This document shows, piece by piece, positions 32,607 through 40,633 of a stretch of 49,012 bases of DNA. The position numbers were made by a program, and so were the translations under genes. Numbering within the stretch: position 1 is the stretch's first letter; every line of letters starts with the position of its first letter. The notes beneath the pieces are model-generated. The model was not told the origin of the DNA and searched no databases. It saw nothing but the letters and a program-made list of their open reading frames with translations. Source of the DNA: Bacteroidales bacterium (GTDB taxonomy: Bacteria > Bacteroidota > Bacteroidia > Bacteroidales > UBA932); contig JAFRXI010000029.1 of assembly GCA_017437755.1 (NCBI GenBank), positions 1 through 49,012 on the forward strand, read 5' to 3'.

Positions 32607-34466
32607 ATGCGCTTACATTGCGTCATACCGGCCGTTGCCTTGATCGCACTCCTCCCCGGGGGATGTTCTCCCCTTGGGAGGATATCCTCAGGAAAGGCGG
32701 CAGGCCCGGAAATTTCGGTGGCGGATGACCGCCAGAGTGTCCCGGACTTGCAGGAAACGCCCATGGAAGCGCCTGATACCCTGATGGTTGAGGGCGAAAA
32801 CGGACGTAAGGTATTCCTTATGAAGGCCCTCAAGGATGAAAACGGGGAAATGGTGGCAACGGACGTGATAGAGGCGGCAACCGTCACCGCCCGCTTCAGG
32901 AACGTGGCCGAAAGGCACGGAATGGTCGACCTGCGCTTTTTGATAACGGTCCCCCGCACCCTTATGGACGATAACTGGCAGCTGCGCTTCTCTCCTGTCC
33001 TCACGGCTCAGGGAAAGACCACGAGGCTGGATTCCATCCTCATAACCGGAAAGGGCTACCGGAAGGCACAACTGCTTGGCTATCAGCGTTACCGCCGTTA
33101 TGTAGAGTCAATCATAACCGATCCTGAAATGCTGATAGACCGCTTCCAGCTGGAGAACTTCATCAGGAGGAACATCCCCGAACTATACCGGTTCAAGACC
33201 GATTCCACCGAAGTGAGCGAAAGGGAATTCCTGTCGGCATTCGGGGTAAGCGGACAGGATGCGGTGGACCATTATACCATAGGATGGCTGGTCAGGCGCA
33301 ATAACCGCAGGCTCTCCAGGAAAGACCTGATGTTCCGCAAGCTGGTCAGGGCACCCATAATCACCGAGGGGGTGAGGCTCGACACTGTAATGGCCACATC
33401 ATCAGGAGGCATGGTATACCAGTACGTGCATACCCTCAAGACAGGGCCCGGCCTCAGGAAGGCCGAAATATCCCTCAGCGGCAGCATAATGAAGCAGGAC
33501 CGCCTTCTGTACAAGATTCCCCGGACACGGCCGATCACCTACTACATAAGCAGTCTCAGCGGCCTCGCAGACAACAGGGAACGGTTCATTACCAGGACGA
33601 TAAGCCGTATGGTCAGGGAAGATGCCTCATACTGGATAGAATTCGAGAAAGGCGGCTCGAGGGTATTGGAAACCCTGGGGAACAACGCTTCGGAACTGGA
33701 GAGGATAAGCGGGAACCTGCTCCGTGTCGATTCCGATCCGGCCTACACCCTAGACTCCATAACAGTCACGGCCTCATGCTCCCCGGAAGGATCCTGGAAG
33801 GATAACAGGAGGCTTTCGCAGGACCGGTCCAGGTCAGTGTCGGACTACTTCATGGGCCGTACCAAGGCCACTTTCATCACCAGGAGCAACCCCGAGAACT
33901 GGGCTGGGCTCGACGCACTCGTCCGCTCCGACACCGTATTGACAAAGGCCCAAAAAAAGGAGTACTTCGCCCTGTCGGCGGAGAATAATCCGGATGTAAG
34001 GGAGGCTATGCTGCAGTGCACCGGGGGCTACAGAAGGATCAGGGAAAGCCTTTATCCGCGCCTCAGGACCGTCCGTTTCGACTTTTTCCTTCACCGGAAG
34101 GGCCAGACAAAGGATACGGTCCATACCACGGAGCCGGACACGGTTTATCTAGCCGGCGTGAATGCCCTGAAAGACATGGACTATGAAAAAGCCGTCACCC
34201 TGCTCCGGCCGTACCGCGACTATAACGCAGCCCTCGCCTGCGCCGCGATGGACTACAACGCAACGGCCCTGGACATCATTTCCGGACTGGAAATGACTCC
34301 CCGGGTAAACTATCTCCTTGCCATAATCCACAGCCGCAGGGGCGAATACAACGAGGCGGTAAAATGTTACCTGGATGCCTGCAGGGCCGACGGCAGCTTT
34401 GTCCACCGCGGCAACCTCGACCCGGAGATATCGGAATTGATAAGGAAATACGGGCTCACGCCCTAG
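32607..34466 (+). CDS. Large outer-membrane lipoprotein with OmpA-like domain and C-terminal TPR-like repeat
   Basis: The 619-residue protein begins with a lipoprotein signal (LLPGGC, Cys near residue 20). The N-terminal part (about 50-380) is a beta-rich region I do not recognise, resembling domains seen in Bacteroidota cell-surface proteins. An OmpA-like peptidoglycan-binding segment follows: SITVTASCSPEGSWKDN, then LSQDRSRSVSDYFMGR. The last 110 residues look like TPR-type helices (YNAALACAAMDYNATALDI, HSRRGEYNEAVKCYLDAC). It may bridge outer membrane and peptidoglycan. It follows ssb directly and ends 4 bases from the convergent Hdr operon. Confidence 0.75.
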   Translation: MRLHCVIPAVALIALLPGGCSPLGRISSGKAAGPEISVADDRQSVPDLQETPMEAPDTLMVEGENGRKVFLMKALKDENGEMVATDVIEAATVTARFRNVAERHGMVDLRFLITVPRTLMDDNWQLRFSPVLTAQGKTTRLDSILITGKGYRKAQLLGYQRYRRYVESIITDPEMLIDRFQLENFIRRNIPELYRFKTDSTEVSEREFLSAFGVSGQDAVDHYTIGWLVRRNNRRLSRKDLMFRKLVRAPIITEGVRLDTVMATSSGGMVYQYVHTLKTGPGLRKAEISLSGSIMKQDRLLYKIPRTRPITYYISSLSGLADNRERFITRTISRMVREDASYWIEFEKGGSRVLETLGNNASELERISGNLLRVDSDPAYTLDSITVTASCSPEGSWKDNRRLSQDRSRSVSDYFMGRTKATFITRSNPENWAGLDALVRSDTVLTKAQKKEYFALSAENNPDVREAMLQCTGGYRRIRESLYPRLRTVRFDFFLHRKGQTKDTVHTTEPDTVYLAGVNALKDMDYEKAVTLLRPYRDYNAALACAAMDYNATALDIISGLEMTPRVNYLLAIIHSRRGEYNEAVKCYLDACRADGSFVHRGNLDPEISELIRKYGLTP

Positions 34467-34470
34467 GAGG

Positions 34471-36276
34471 TCAGGACTTTGAGTCCAGAAGTTCCGCGAT
34501 GTCCTTCACGGGGATGTCGGAATAATGGCCGAAAGTGCTGCTGCAGAGCGGACAGGCGGTTATTATCGCATCCGGAGAGCCGGCCTTCATGTTCATCAGT
34601 GATTTGAGGGTGATGTCACGCCGCTTTTCGTAGCTGAGAGTGATGCTCCCCAGACTGCCGCCGCAGCAGATGCTCTCCTCACGGTTCTTCTCCCCTTCCA
34701 CGAGGACTCCCGCCGCAGAGACGGCCTCACGAGGCTCATCATAGATACCGCAGCCGCGTCCCAGTTCACAGGGGTCGTGGTAGGCGAGCCTCAATTCCGG
34801 ATCCCGCTTTACGGCGAGCCTCCCCTGGCGGGAAAGCTCATTGAAAAAGACGCTGTGATGCACAACCCTGATTCCGTCCAGCCTGTATTTCTGGGCAAAG
34901 ATACGGTAGCAGATGGGGCAGCTCAAAAGCAGGGTGTCGCAGCCGGAAGCCTTGATGATGGACGTATTGAGCCTTATCAGCTCCCGGGTCTGTTCCCACC
35001 GCCCTGCCATCATCATGGGACGTCCGCAGCAAAGACCTCCGTCGGGATCCATCACGGAATACCTGACTCCGGCCTTGTCCAGTACCGACAGCACCGATTT
35101 CTTGATCCCCGGGGTAAGATGGGTCATGCATCCGGCAAAATACAGCACCTTGGCCGAGCCGAGCGCACCTATATATCCCTCAGGGTCGATTATGTTGTAA
35201 TGCTGGTTTATGCCGTACTTACGCATGCTCCGCTGGGCAAGCCTCAAAGCGGGTCCGTCCACACCGACCTGGCATACTTCGGTACACTTCCCGCAGAGGA
35301 GGCACTTGTCGCTTATCTCCTCTATCCGCGGCTCGTTCCCCCTCCTGATCTGCCGGTTGAGATATACGGTGCAGTCCTTCAGGTTCTCTTTCCTGGCGCT
35401 CATGGGACAGGCGTCGATGCAGACACCGCAGCCGGGGCACGACAGCACCTGGACCCTGGCGAAACCCTTTCTGGGATGCATAATCCTGAGCCCTGCGTTC
35501 CTCATGGGGATGAGCATCATCTCGGCCGGGATATGCATGTAACGGGTAAATGGCAGTACCGCCATGAAAATGCCCAGGGCGATGGAATAGGCCCACCATG
35601 TTGGAAGGTAATACAGGTCGTTCCCCAGGAACTGCCGGAATATCCAGTTCATCGGGACCGTAAGGAAACTGCCGCCGCTGATATGGGCGGTAAAGCTCTC
35701 GCTGAGCAGCCTCAGGGGGAAGATCGCCCACAGCGAATACAGTCCCACCGTATCCAGGAAGCTGGCCCTTGTGGTCCGCCTCATCCCGAATATCCTTGAC
35801 CGGACCCTCTTGACCATGGCCAGGACTATGCCGGTCAATATTACCAGAAGGAAGAAATCCATCAGGAAGAAAAGCACGGCTCCCCCTATGGTGGACTCGG
35901 TTTCGGCCACAAAGAAGTTGAAGAAAATGGGATAGTACAGCAGATGGACCCTGTCTGGAAGGAAGAGCATCACCTCGACGTGCCCCAGTACGATTATCAT
36001 GAACCATCCGAAGGCGATGCTCGAGTGCATGAATCCGAGCATCCTGTTCCTCTTCCATAACTTCACGTGCAGCAGGCAGTTAAGGAAGATATCCTTGATA
36101 TTCTTCCAGGCCGTGGAGGGCTTGATCAGGGAAAGGAGGAACCGTCTCCTCTCATCCCTTGTAAGCTGCACCAGTATCTTTACGATCCCGTAGAGGCAGT
36201 AGATGAGGACAAATGACATTCCTATCAGGAACGGCAGCACAAACGGATGGAAAGGGAACGACATCCTCTCGATCAT
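34471..36276 (-). CDS. HdrE/HdrD-like fusion: cytochrome-b-type membrane domain plus ferredoxin plus two CCG domains
   Basis: In the 601-residue protein the first 250 residues are a NarI/HdrE-like membrane domain with about five spans and several His residues (FMHSSIAFGW, MIIVLGHVE, FTAHISGG) that could bind haem b. Next come two 4Fe-4S motifs (CPGCGVCIDACP, CLLCGKCTEVCQ), then two complete CCG domains (FAGCM, GLCCGRP, CPIC; HDPCELGRGC, ICCGG, CPLC) as in HdrD and GlcF. The layout matches menaquinone-linked Fe-S oxidoreductases. It probably passes electrons between the Hdr-like soluble subunits and quinone. It overlaps the preceding gene by 4 bases. Confidence 0.82.
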   Translation of the reverse strand: MIERMSFPFHPFVLPFLIGMSFVLIYCLYGIVKILVQLTRDERRRFLLSLIKPSTAWKNIKDIFLNCLLHVKLWKRNRMLGFMHSSIAFGWFMIIVLGHVEVMLFLPDRVHLLYYPIFFNFFVAETESTIGGAVLFFLMDFFLLVILTGIVLAMVKRVRSRIFGMRRTTRASFLDTVGLYSLWAIFPLRLLSESFTAHISGGSFLTVPMNWIFRQFLGNDLYYLPTWWAYSIALGIFMAVLPFTRYMHIPAEMMLIPMRNAGLRIMHPRKGFARVQVLSCPGCGVCIDACPMSARKENLKDCTVYLNRQIRRGNEPRIEEISDKCLLCGKCTEVCQVGVDGPALRLAQRSMRKYGINQHYNIIDPEGYIGALGSAKVLYFAGCMTHLTPGIKKSVLSVLDKAGVRYSVMDPDGGLCCGRPMMMAGRWEQTRELIRLNTSIIKASGCDTLLLSCPICYRIFAQKYRLDGIRVVHHSVFFNELSRQGRLAVKRDPELRLAYHDPCELGRGCGIYDEPREAVSAAGVLVEGEKNREESICCGGSLGSITLSYEKRRDITLKSLMNMKAGSPDAIITACPLCSSTFGHYSDIPVKDIAELLDSKS

Positions 36277-36611
36277 ATCCTTCCCTCCACGTTTTCATAC
36301 AGGCGGCAAACGGTCAGGATTATCCTGCGGGTATTGATTCCCCGGGGACAGACCATGGTGCATTTTCCGCACAGCATGCAGCAGGTAAGCATTTTCTCAA
36401 CGTCGCGCATCTTTCCTCTCTGGAGGCTCAGAAGCAGTTTTCTCACGCTCATTCCGGAGTGTTCCGATGCCGTGCAGGTGGCGGAACAGCTTCCGCACCC
36501 GATGCACGTCCTGGCTCCAGGTTCAATGCGGCACAATTCCCTGAACAGGGATGTGTCCACCTTGTCCAGTTCCACGGCCGAACTCGGCGAGAGATTGAAT
36601 CCAAAGTCCAT
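36273..36611 (-). CDS. HdrC-like ferredoxin subunit, short
   Basis: This 112-residue protein has two 4Fe-4S motifs, CIGCGSCSATC (about 36-46) and CCMLCGKCTMVCP (about 77-89), joined by a helical linker, as in HdrC. No membrane span is present. It overlaps the flavoprotein stop by one base (TAATG) and the HdrE/D fusion start by four (ATGA), so all three are translationally coupled. It is the second HdrC-like protein of the operon and probably wires the flavin subunit to the membrane fusion. Confidence 0.85.
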   Translation of the reverse strand: MDFGFNLSPSSAVELDKVDTSLFRELCRIEPGARTCIGCGSCSATCTASEHSGMSVRKLLLSLQRGKMRDVEKMLTCCMLCGKCTMVCPRGINTRRIILTVCRLYENVEGRI

Positions 36612-37633
36612 TACTTCTTACCCTTGAGATAGTTATAGACACCCAGAGCCGCACCCCTGGCCTCGGAGAGCGTTTCAGGGATGGTCTTGGGACCGGTGCA
36701 CGTTCCGGCGAAGAAAACTCCGGGACGGTCGGATTCCGTTACGGAGAATATGTTGTCGCGGCTGCGCAGGAAACCGTCTTCGTCCAGCGGAACCGACAAT
36801 TCAGATGCCAGATGATTATTGGCGGGATTGCAGACTATCCCGGACATCAGAACCAGGAGGTCCAGTTTGACCTTCACCGGCCTTCCGGAAAGGGTGTCCT
36901 CCGCCTTTACCTGCACCCTGCCGTCGATAAGTTCGGCCACTTCCGATACCCTGCCCCTTATGAAATGGATTCCACAGTCACGCTGTGCATTGATGTAGAA
37001 GTCCTCATACTTTTTCCCGAACAGCCTCAGGTCCATGTAGAAACAGTAGACCTCGGCCTGGGGGAAGCGTTCCTTCACCTCGATTGCCTGCTTGATGGCA
37101 GTGATGCAGCATACCTTGGAACACTGCTGATTCCCGGCCTTGATATCCCTGGAACCCACGCAGTGGACAAAGCCCACGGCCGACGGCCTGTCGGGGACAC
37201 GCCCGTCCTCACCGGTATTGAACCAGTTTTCCAGATCCTTGTTGGTAATTACCCTGTCATATATCCCGTAACCGTACTCCTCCTTCTTACGGGCCTCGAA
37301 AAGCTTGAATCCGGTTGCGATGATAATCGCCGGACACTTTATGACACGTCCCCTGGTCAGCACCACAGTATACTCCCTCTGGCTGCGGCTTACCGATTCC
37401 ACGGTGGTATCGAGCAGGACTTCAACCCCTTCCAGCGAGGAGGTAAGCGGGTCCAGCACCTTGCGGACGGGCGTCATGTCAGGGAAAAGACGGTTCCAGG
37501 AAGCCACATGTCCTCCCAGAGCGGGGCCCTTTTCCACCAGTATAGGTTTGAAACCCAGCGATTTAAGTTGACGTGCAGCCTCCATTCCGGCCACACCGCC
37601 CCCGATTACAAGTATCTGGTCTTTATTCTCCAT
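36611..37633 (-). CDS. HdrA-like FAD-dependent iron-sulfur flavoprotein, short form
   Basis: The 340-residue protein has the FAD site VIGGGVAGMEAARQLK, KGPALGGHVASW and the HdrA cluster motif HCVGSRD with CSKVCCITAIKQA, which holds the atypical 4Fe-4S site next to FAD. Methanogen HdrA is about 650 residues; this form lacks the N-terminal ferredoxin part and the C-terminal ferredoxin domains. HdrA is the site of flavin-based electron bifurcation in methanogens. Whether this reduced form bifurcates cannot be told. It lies 4 bases after the HdrB-like gene. Confidence 0.88.
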   Translation of the reverse strand: MENKDQILVIGGGVAGMEAARQLKSLGFKPILVEKGPALGGHVASWNRLFPDMTPVRKVLDPLTSSLEGVEVLLDTTVESVSRSQREYTVVLTRGRVIKCPAIIIATGFKLFEARKKEEYGYGIYDRVITNKDLENWFNTGEDGRVPDRPSAVGFVHCVGSRDIKAGNQQCSKVCCITAIKQAIEVKERFPQAEVYCFYMDLRLFGKKYEDFYINAQRDCGIHFIRGRVSEVAELIDGRVQVKAEDTLSGRPVKVKLDLLVLMSGIVCNPANNHLASELSVPLDEDGFLRSRDNIFSVTESDRPGVFFAGTCTGPKTIPETLSEARGAALGVYNYLKGKK

Positions 37634-37637
37634 GGCA

Positions 37638-38708
37638 TCAGCAGCATTTAAGGACCGCAGGCAGTCCCGGTGTCATAAGCTTCTTCCTGTCCAGCCCGTT
37701 GTACTTGGCAGACGGGTCGTAAGGGATACCCATCTTGTCCAGAAGGGGTTCCGGCCCCACCTGGTGTACCTGGAGACCGAGGTCCCACGGATCGAAGCCA
37801 AGCACCAGGCCGGCAAGTTCCTCGTAGGTAAGCACGGGTATCCCGTGTCCGTCAGGTCCGTAGGTCTTGCCCTCCTGCTCGGAAATAACATACTGCCACC
37901 TGTCCAGGAAGAACGGACAGCCGGGACAGTTCGTGATTATCACGTCGGGGTGGTATGGTTCCATGGACTCGAACTTCTTGTAGGTGTTGGACATGGAATA
38001 GCCCCTGTTGGCCTTGACAAGGTATTGCCTGAAACCGAATCCGCAGCAATGCCTGCGCTCGGGATAGTCTATCACCTTCCCGCCCCAGGCCTCGGCCATT
38101 CCGCTGAGGACGCAGGGATATTCGGCACCGCCCACCCCCTTGTGGGGGAACATCTTGGAATAGTGGCAGCCTATGTGCTCCACAATCTTCAGGGGTTCTC
38201 CGGTTTCCTTGTCAACCAGGCTGAACCTGGCCCTTGCCGCGATTTCATCGCGGAGCTTGTATACAAGGTCACTGGCGTGAGCAAGGTAAACCGGCTTGCG
38301 GAACTCCCTGCGGCAGGATTTCCAGAGATGCTCCCTTACCCTTGCCTCCAGCTCCGGGAATTCCCTCCAGGTCTCAAGTATCTCAGTATAGTTTCCGAAC
38401 GAGGTGATGCAGGAGGTTACAAGGTTCTCATAACCCGCCTCCGTCATGAGTGCGAACTGGCGGGCTACTATAGTCATAGCCGTCTCCTGGGGTATGGTAT
38501 CGCAGTGATAGGCGATTCCGCCACAGGTGGTATGATGCGCCGATTCGTAGATGTCCCTGTCCAGGAGGTCGCGGCATATCTTCAGGAAATAGTGCTCCGA
38601 AGCCGGAAAAAAACTCTGCCTGATGCAACTCCTGACGTAAAACCAGTGATTGTCGGGAATCTCTTTCTGGTAATCCGACCAGATCTTCTGTTTACCCTGG
38701 TATATCAT
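37638..38708 (-). CDS. HdrB-like CCG-domain subunit
   Basis: This 356-residue protein has two CCG modules. The C-terminal one is complete: IGCHYSKMFP, RRHCCGFGF and TNCPGCPFF, so it can hold a noncubane 4Fe-4S cluster. The N-terminal one is degenerate: RSCIRQ, TTCGGIAYH (TCG in place of CCG) and SCITSFG (second Cys of CxxC missing). HdrB reduces the CoM-CoB disulfide in methanogens; here the substrate is unknown and may be another thiol or an electron-transfer partner. It follows the ferredoxin subunit gene by 3 bases. The C-terminus ends KCC. Confidence 0.82.
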   Translation of the reverse strand: MIYQGKQKIWSDYQKEIPDNHWFYVRSCIRQSFFPASEHYFLKICRDLLDRDIYESAHHTTCGGIAYHCDTIPQETAMTIVARQFALMTEAGYENLVTSCITSFGNYTEILETWREFPELEARVREHLWKSCRREFRKPVYLAHASDLVYKLRDEIAARARFSLVDKETGEPLKIVEHIGCHYSKMFPHKGVGGAEYPCVLSGMAEAWGGKVIDYPERRHCCGFGFRQYLVKANRGYSMSNTYKKFESMEPYHPDVIITNCPGCPFFLDRWQYVISEQEGKTYGPDGHGIPVLTYEELAGLVLGFDPWDLGLQVHQVGPEPLLDKMGIPYDPSAKYNGLDRKKLMTPGLPAVLKCC

Positions 38709-38711
38709 CTC

Positions 38712-39410
38712 CTATTCATCGTTGAAATGTCCCCTGGAACAGTGTTCGAAGGTATATTTGCCATATTCCTCCATGGTCATTCCCATCTCCCGGGCCTTCT
38801 GCTCAGAACACTTTTCCACAAAATCTATCCTCTCAGTGGCACCGGTTTCATCGAAAATGGCCTGGAGTTCATCTAGGTCCTCCTTGGGAATAACCCGCAG
38901 GGCACCGGTTCCCTGCCTCCCGTAATTGGCACCCAGGCGGCCATAGACCTCTTCCTTGTTATCAAGCACCCACTTGAAGACCGGCCCGGACTCGGGATGG
39001 TCTTCATATTTATAGGTATCGGGATGTACGCAGTAACCGAGTTTCAGGATGTTGCCGGTCAGCACCTTGGTGAGGGGATAGAGCTGGCGGCCCTTTTCCG
39101 AACAGGTGAAATAACCGAGCTTGGCCGAGAGGTTCCTGAGGGCCATTATGACGAGTCCCGCGGCGTTCTTGCGCGGGCAGCGGGTCATGCAGGACATGCA
39201 TTCCCCGCAGTACCAGATGGTTTCGCTCTTCAGAAGCGCCAGTATCTCATCGTCGTCCTTGCGCTGGACTATATCCAGGATTTTACGGGGATCGTACTTG
39301 TAGAACTCCGCGGCGGGACAGATGGCAGTGCAGGTTCCGCAGTTGATGCAGGTCTTGAACCCCTCCTTGAAACGGTAGTCCTTGCTTAATTCGTCAAACA
39401 ATTTTCCCAT
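38712..39410 (-). CDS. HdrC-like ferredoxin subunit, long
   Basis: With the ATG at 39410 (MGKLFDELSKDYRFKEG) the protein has 232 residues and two 4Fe-4S motifs, CINCGTCTAICP (about 22-33) and CGECMSCMTRCP (about 68-79), followed by a helical C-terminal half. An open frame runs 30 codons further upstream, but the TATATTTG box at 39417-39424 shows that stretch is promoter. It is the first gene of the Hdr operon, followed by HdrB-, HdrA-, HdrC- and HdrE/D-like genes. Confidence 0.85.
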   Translation of the reverse strand: MGKLFDELSKDYRFKEGFKTCINCGTCTAICPAAEFYKYDPRKILDIVQRKDDDEILALLKSETIWYCGECMSCMTRCPRKNAAGLVIMALRNLSAKLGYFTCSEKGRQLYPLTKVLTGNILKLGYCVHPDTYKYEDHPESGPVFKWVLDNKEEVYGRLGANYGRQGTGALRVIPKEDLDELQAIFDETGATERIDFVEKCSEQKAREMGMTMEEYGKYTFEHCSRGHFNDE

Positions 39411-39416
39411 ATTCAG

Positions 39417-39447
39417 CAAATATAACACTTTTTTTTCCATGGCGCAG
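39417..39447 (-). promoter_or_regulatory. Promoter of the Hdr-like operon
   Basis: On the minus strand TCTG (39444-39447), 19 bases and TATATTTG (39417-39424) fit the consensus with one -33 mismatch. Only 6 bases separate the -7 box from the ATG, again a near-leaderless arrangement. Confidence 0.7.
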
Positions 39448-39465
39448 AATTTGATAATAAATGAG

Positions 39466-39473
39466 TAACTTTG
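39466..39473 (+). promoter_or_regulatory. -7 box of the NlpC/P60 gene pair
   Basis: TAACTTTG matches TAnnTTTG. It overlaps the first possible TTG of the open frame and therefore argues for the TTG at 39480 as start. No -33 TTTG is seen at the right spacing. Confidence 0.5.
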
Positions 39474-39479
39474 AAAGTT

Positions 39480-40136
39480 TTGACAGGTAGAATCATACAT
39501 ATCCTGCTTGTGGCCGTACTCTCAGCGATATGGCCCCCTTTTTTACGTCCTGAACCGTCGCCATTCCCCGATTCCGTTCGGAACCCCGTCTCCCGTGAAA
39601 CGGTCCAGAAGGCCATGGATTCCCTCCAGATGAGCCTTAGTACCGATTTCTACTACACTGAAGCGCCGCTTTCCGATACAATACCCCACATCCGCCTGAT
39701 AAGTCCGGCCGAAAGCCTTGCCGACAGCCTGATAAGCATCGGGAAGCAGTATATCGGCCGCCGTTACAAATACGGGGCATCCGGACCCGAACGGTTCGAC
39801 TGCACCGGTTTCACCGGATACGTATACCGGAAACTGGGATTCCATCTCCAGCGGTCGGCCAGGACCCAGTCGACCGACGGCCGTCCCGTGCGCAGCATCA
39901 GGGAGCTCCAGAAAGGCGACCTGGTCTTCTTCGGGGCCAGGCACAACCCCTCGGTAATAGGACATGCCGGAATCGTGGTCGAGCCCCAGCCGGAAATGGG
40001 GGCCTTCCTGTTCATCCATTCCGGGGTAACCCACGGAGTGGAAATCCAGTCCTCGCAGATGAGTTATTACCGTAACAGGTATATCTGTGCCAGGAGGATA
40101 CTTCCGGACTTTGGAAAAACAACTGAAAGCGAATGA
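39480..40136 (+). CDS. NlpC/P60 peptidoglycan hydrolase, first of a tandem pair
   Basis: The 218-residue protein starts with a hydrophobic signal or anchor (about 4-20). The NlpC/P60 domain (about 85-205) has the catalytic Cys in FDCTGFTGYVY, His in IGHAGIVVE and the third residue in IHSGVTHGVE. Such enzymes cut the D-Glu-diamino acid bond of peptidoglycan peptides. There is no ATG in the N-terminal region; TTG at 39480 fits best with the -7 box, GTG codons further in are alternatives. It overlaps the next gene by ATGA. Confidence 0.82.
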   Translation: MTGRIIHILLVAVLSAIWPPFLRPEPSPFPDSVRNPVSRETVQKAMDSLQMSLSTDFYYTEAPLSDTIPHIRLISPAESLADSLISIGKQYIGRRYKYGASGPERFDCTGFTGYVYRKLGFHLQRSARTQSTDGRPVRSIRELQKGDLVFFGARHNPSVIGHAGIVVEPQPEMGAFLFIHSGVTHGVEIQSSQMSYYRNRYICARRILPDFGKTTESE

Positions 40137-40633
40137 AAAGGCTGGTCATATTGTTCATGCTGCTGTGCTGCCCCCTGCTGAATGCCCAGGACAGGGACAG
40201 CACCGTGACTGTTCCGGACCTTACCCCGTCACAGCTGGCCGACTCCCTGATTGCATCCGCACGCACGATGTTCGGCAAGCCATACAGCCTTGGATCGGCC
40301 GGACCTGACAAATACGACTGTTCCAGCTTTGTGATGAGGTCCTATGAACTCATCGGCATAAAGATTCCCCGCAACACCTGGACGCAGATAGAAGCGGGGA
40401 GGGAAATATCTGATATCCAGGAGCTTCAAAGGGGCGACCTGGTCTTTTTCGGGAAGCGGAAGGGAGTCCGGGACATTGGACACATAGGGATTGTGGTGGA
40501 CGTGGACCTCCAGGGCTGCAACTTCACATTCATCCACTGCGGGGTAACACACGGGGTGGAATACCAGAAGTTCTCCCACCCCTATTTCCTCATGCGTTAC
40601 ATAACCGCCAGGCGTATCCTGCCGGACCTATAG
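40133..40633 (+). CDS. NlpC/P60 peptidoglycan hydrolase, second of a tandem pair
   Basis: After a signal peptide (1-18, ending LLNAQ) the 166-residue protein is a single NlpC/P60 domain: YDCSSFVMRSY, IGHIGIVVDV and IHCGVTHGVEY. It aligns along its full length with the preceding protein (shared GDLVFFG, FIHxGVTHGVE, RRILPD), so the pair arose by tandem duplication, but this copy lacks the first one's N-terminal extension. Its 3' end overlaps the convergent nuclease gene by 6 bases. Confidence 0.88.
   Translation: MKRLVILFMLLCCPLLNAQDRDSTVTVPDLTPSQLADSLIASARTMFGKPYSLGSAGPDKYDCSSFVMRSYELIGIKIPRNTWTQIEAGREISDIQELQRGDLVFFGKRKGVRDIGHIGIVVDVDLQGCNFTFIHCGVTHGVEYQKFSHPYFLMRYITARRILPDL

Noticed and set aside
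34777-38876. Several plus-strand open frames (340, 279 and 414 codons) opposite the Hdr operon
   Set aside because: They mirror conserved, motif-rich Hdr genes and show no domain, signal peptide or start context of their own.
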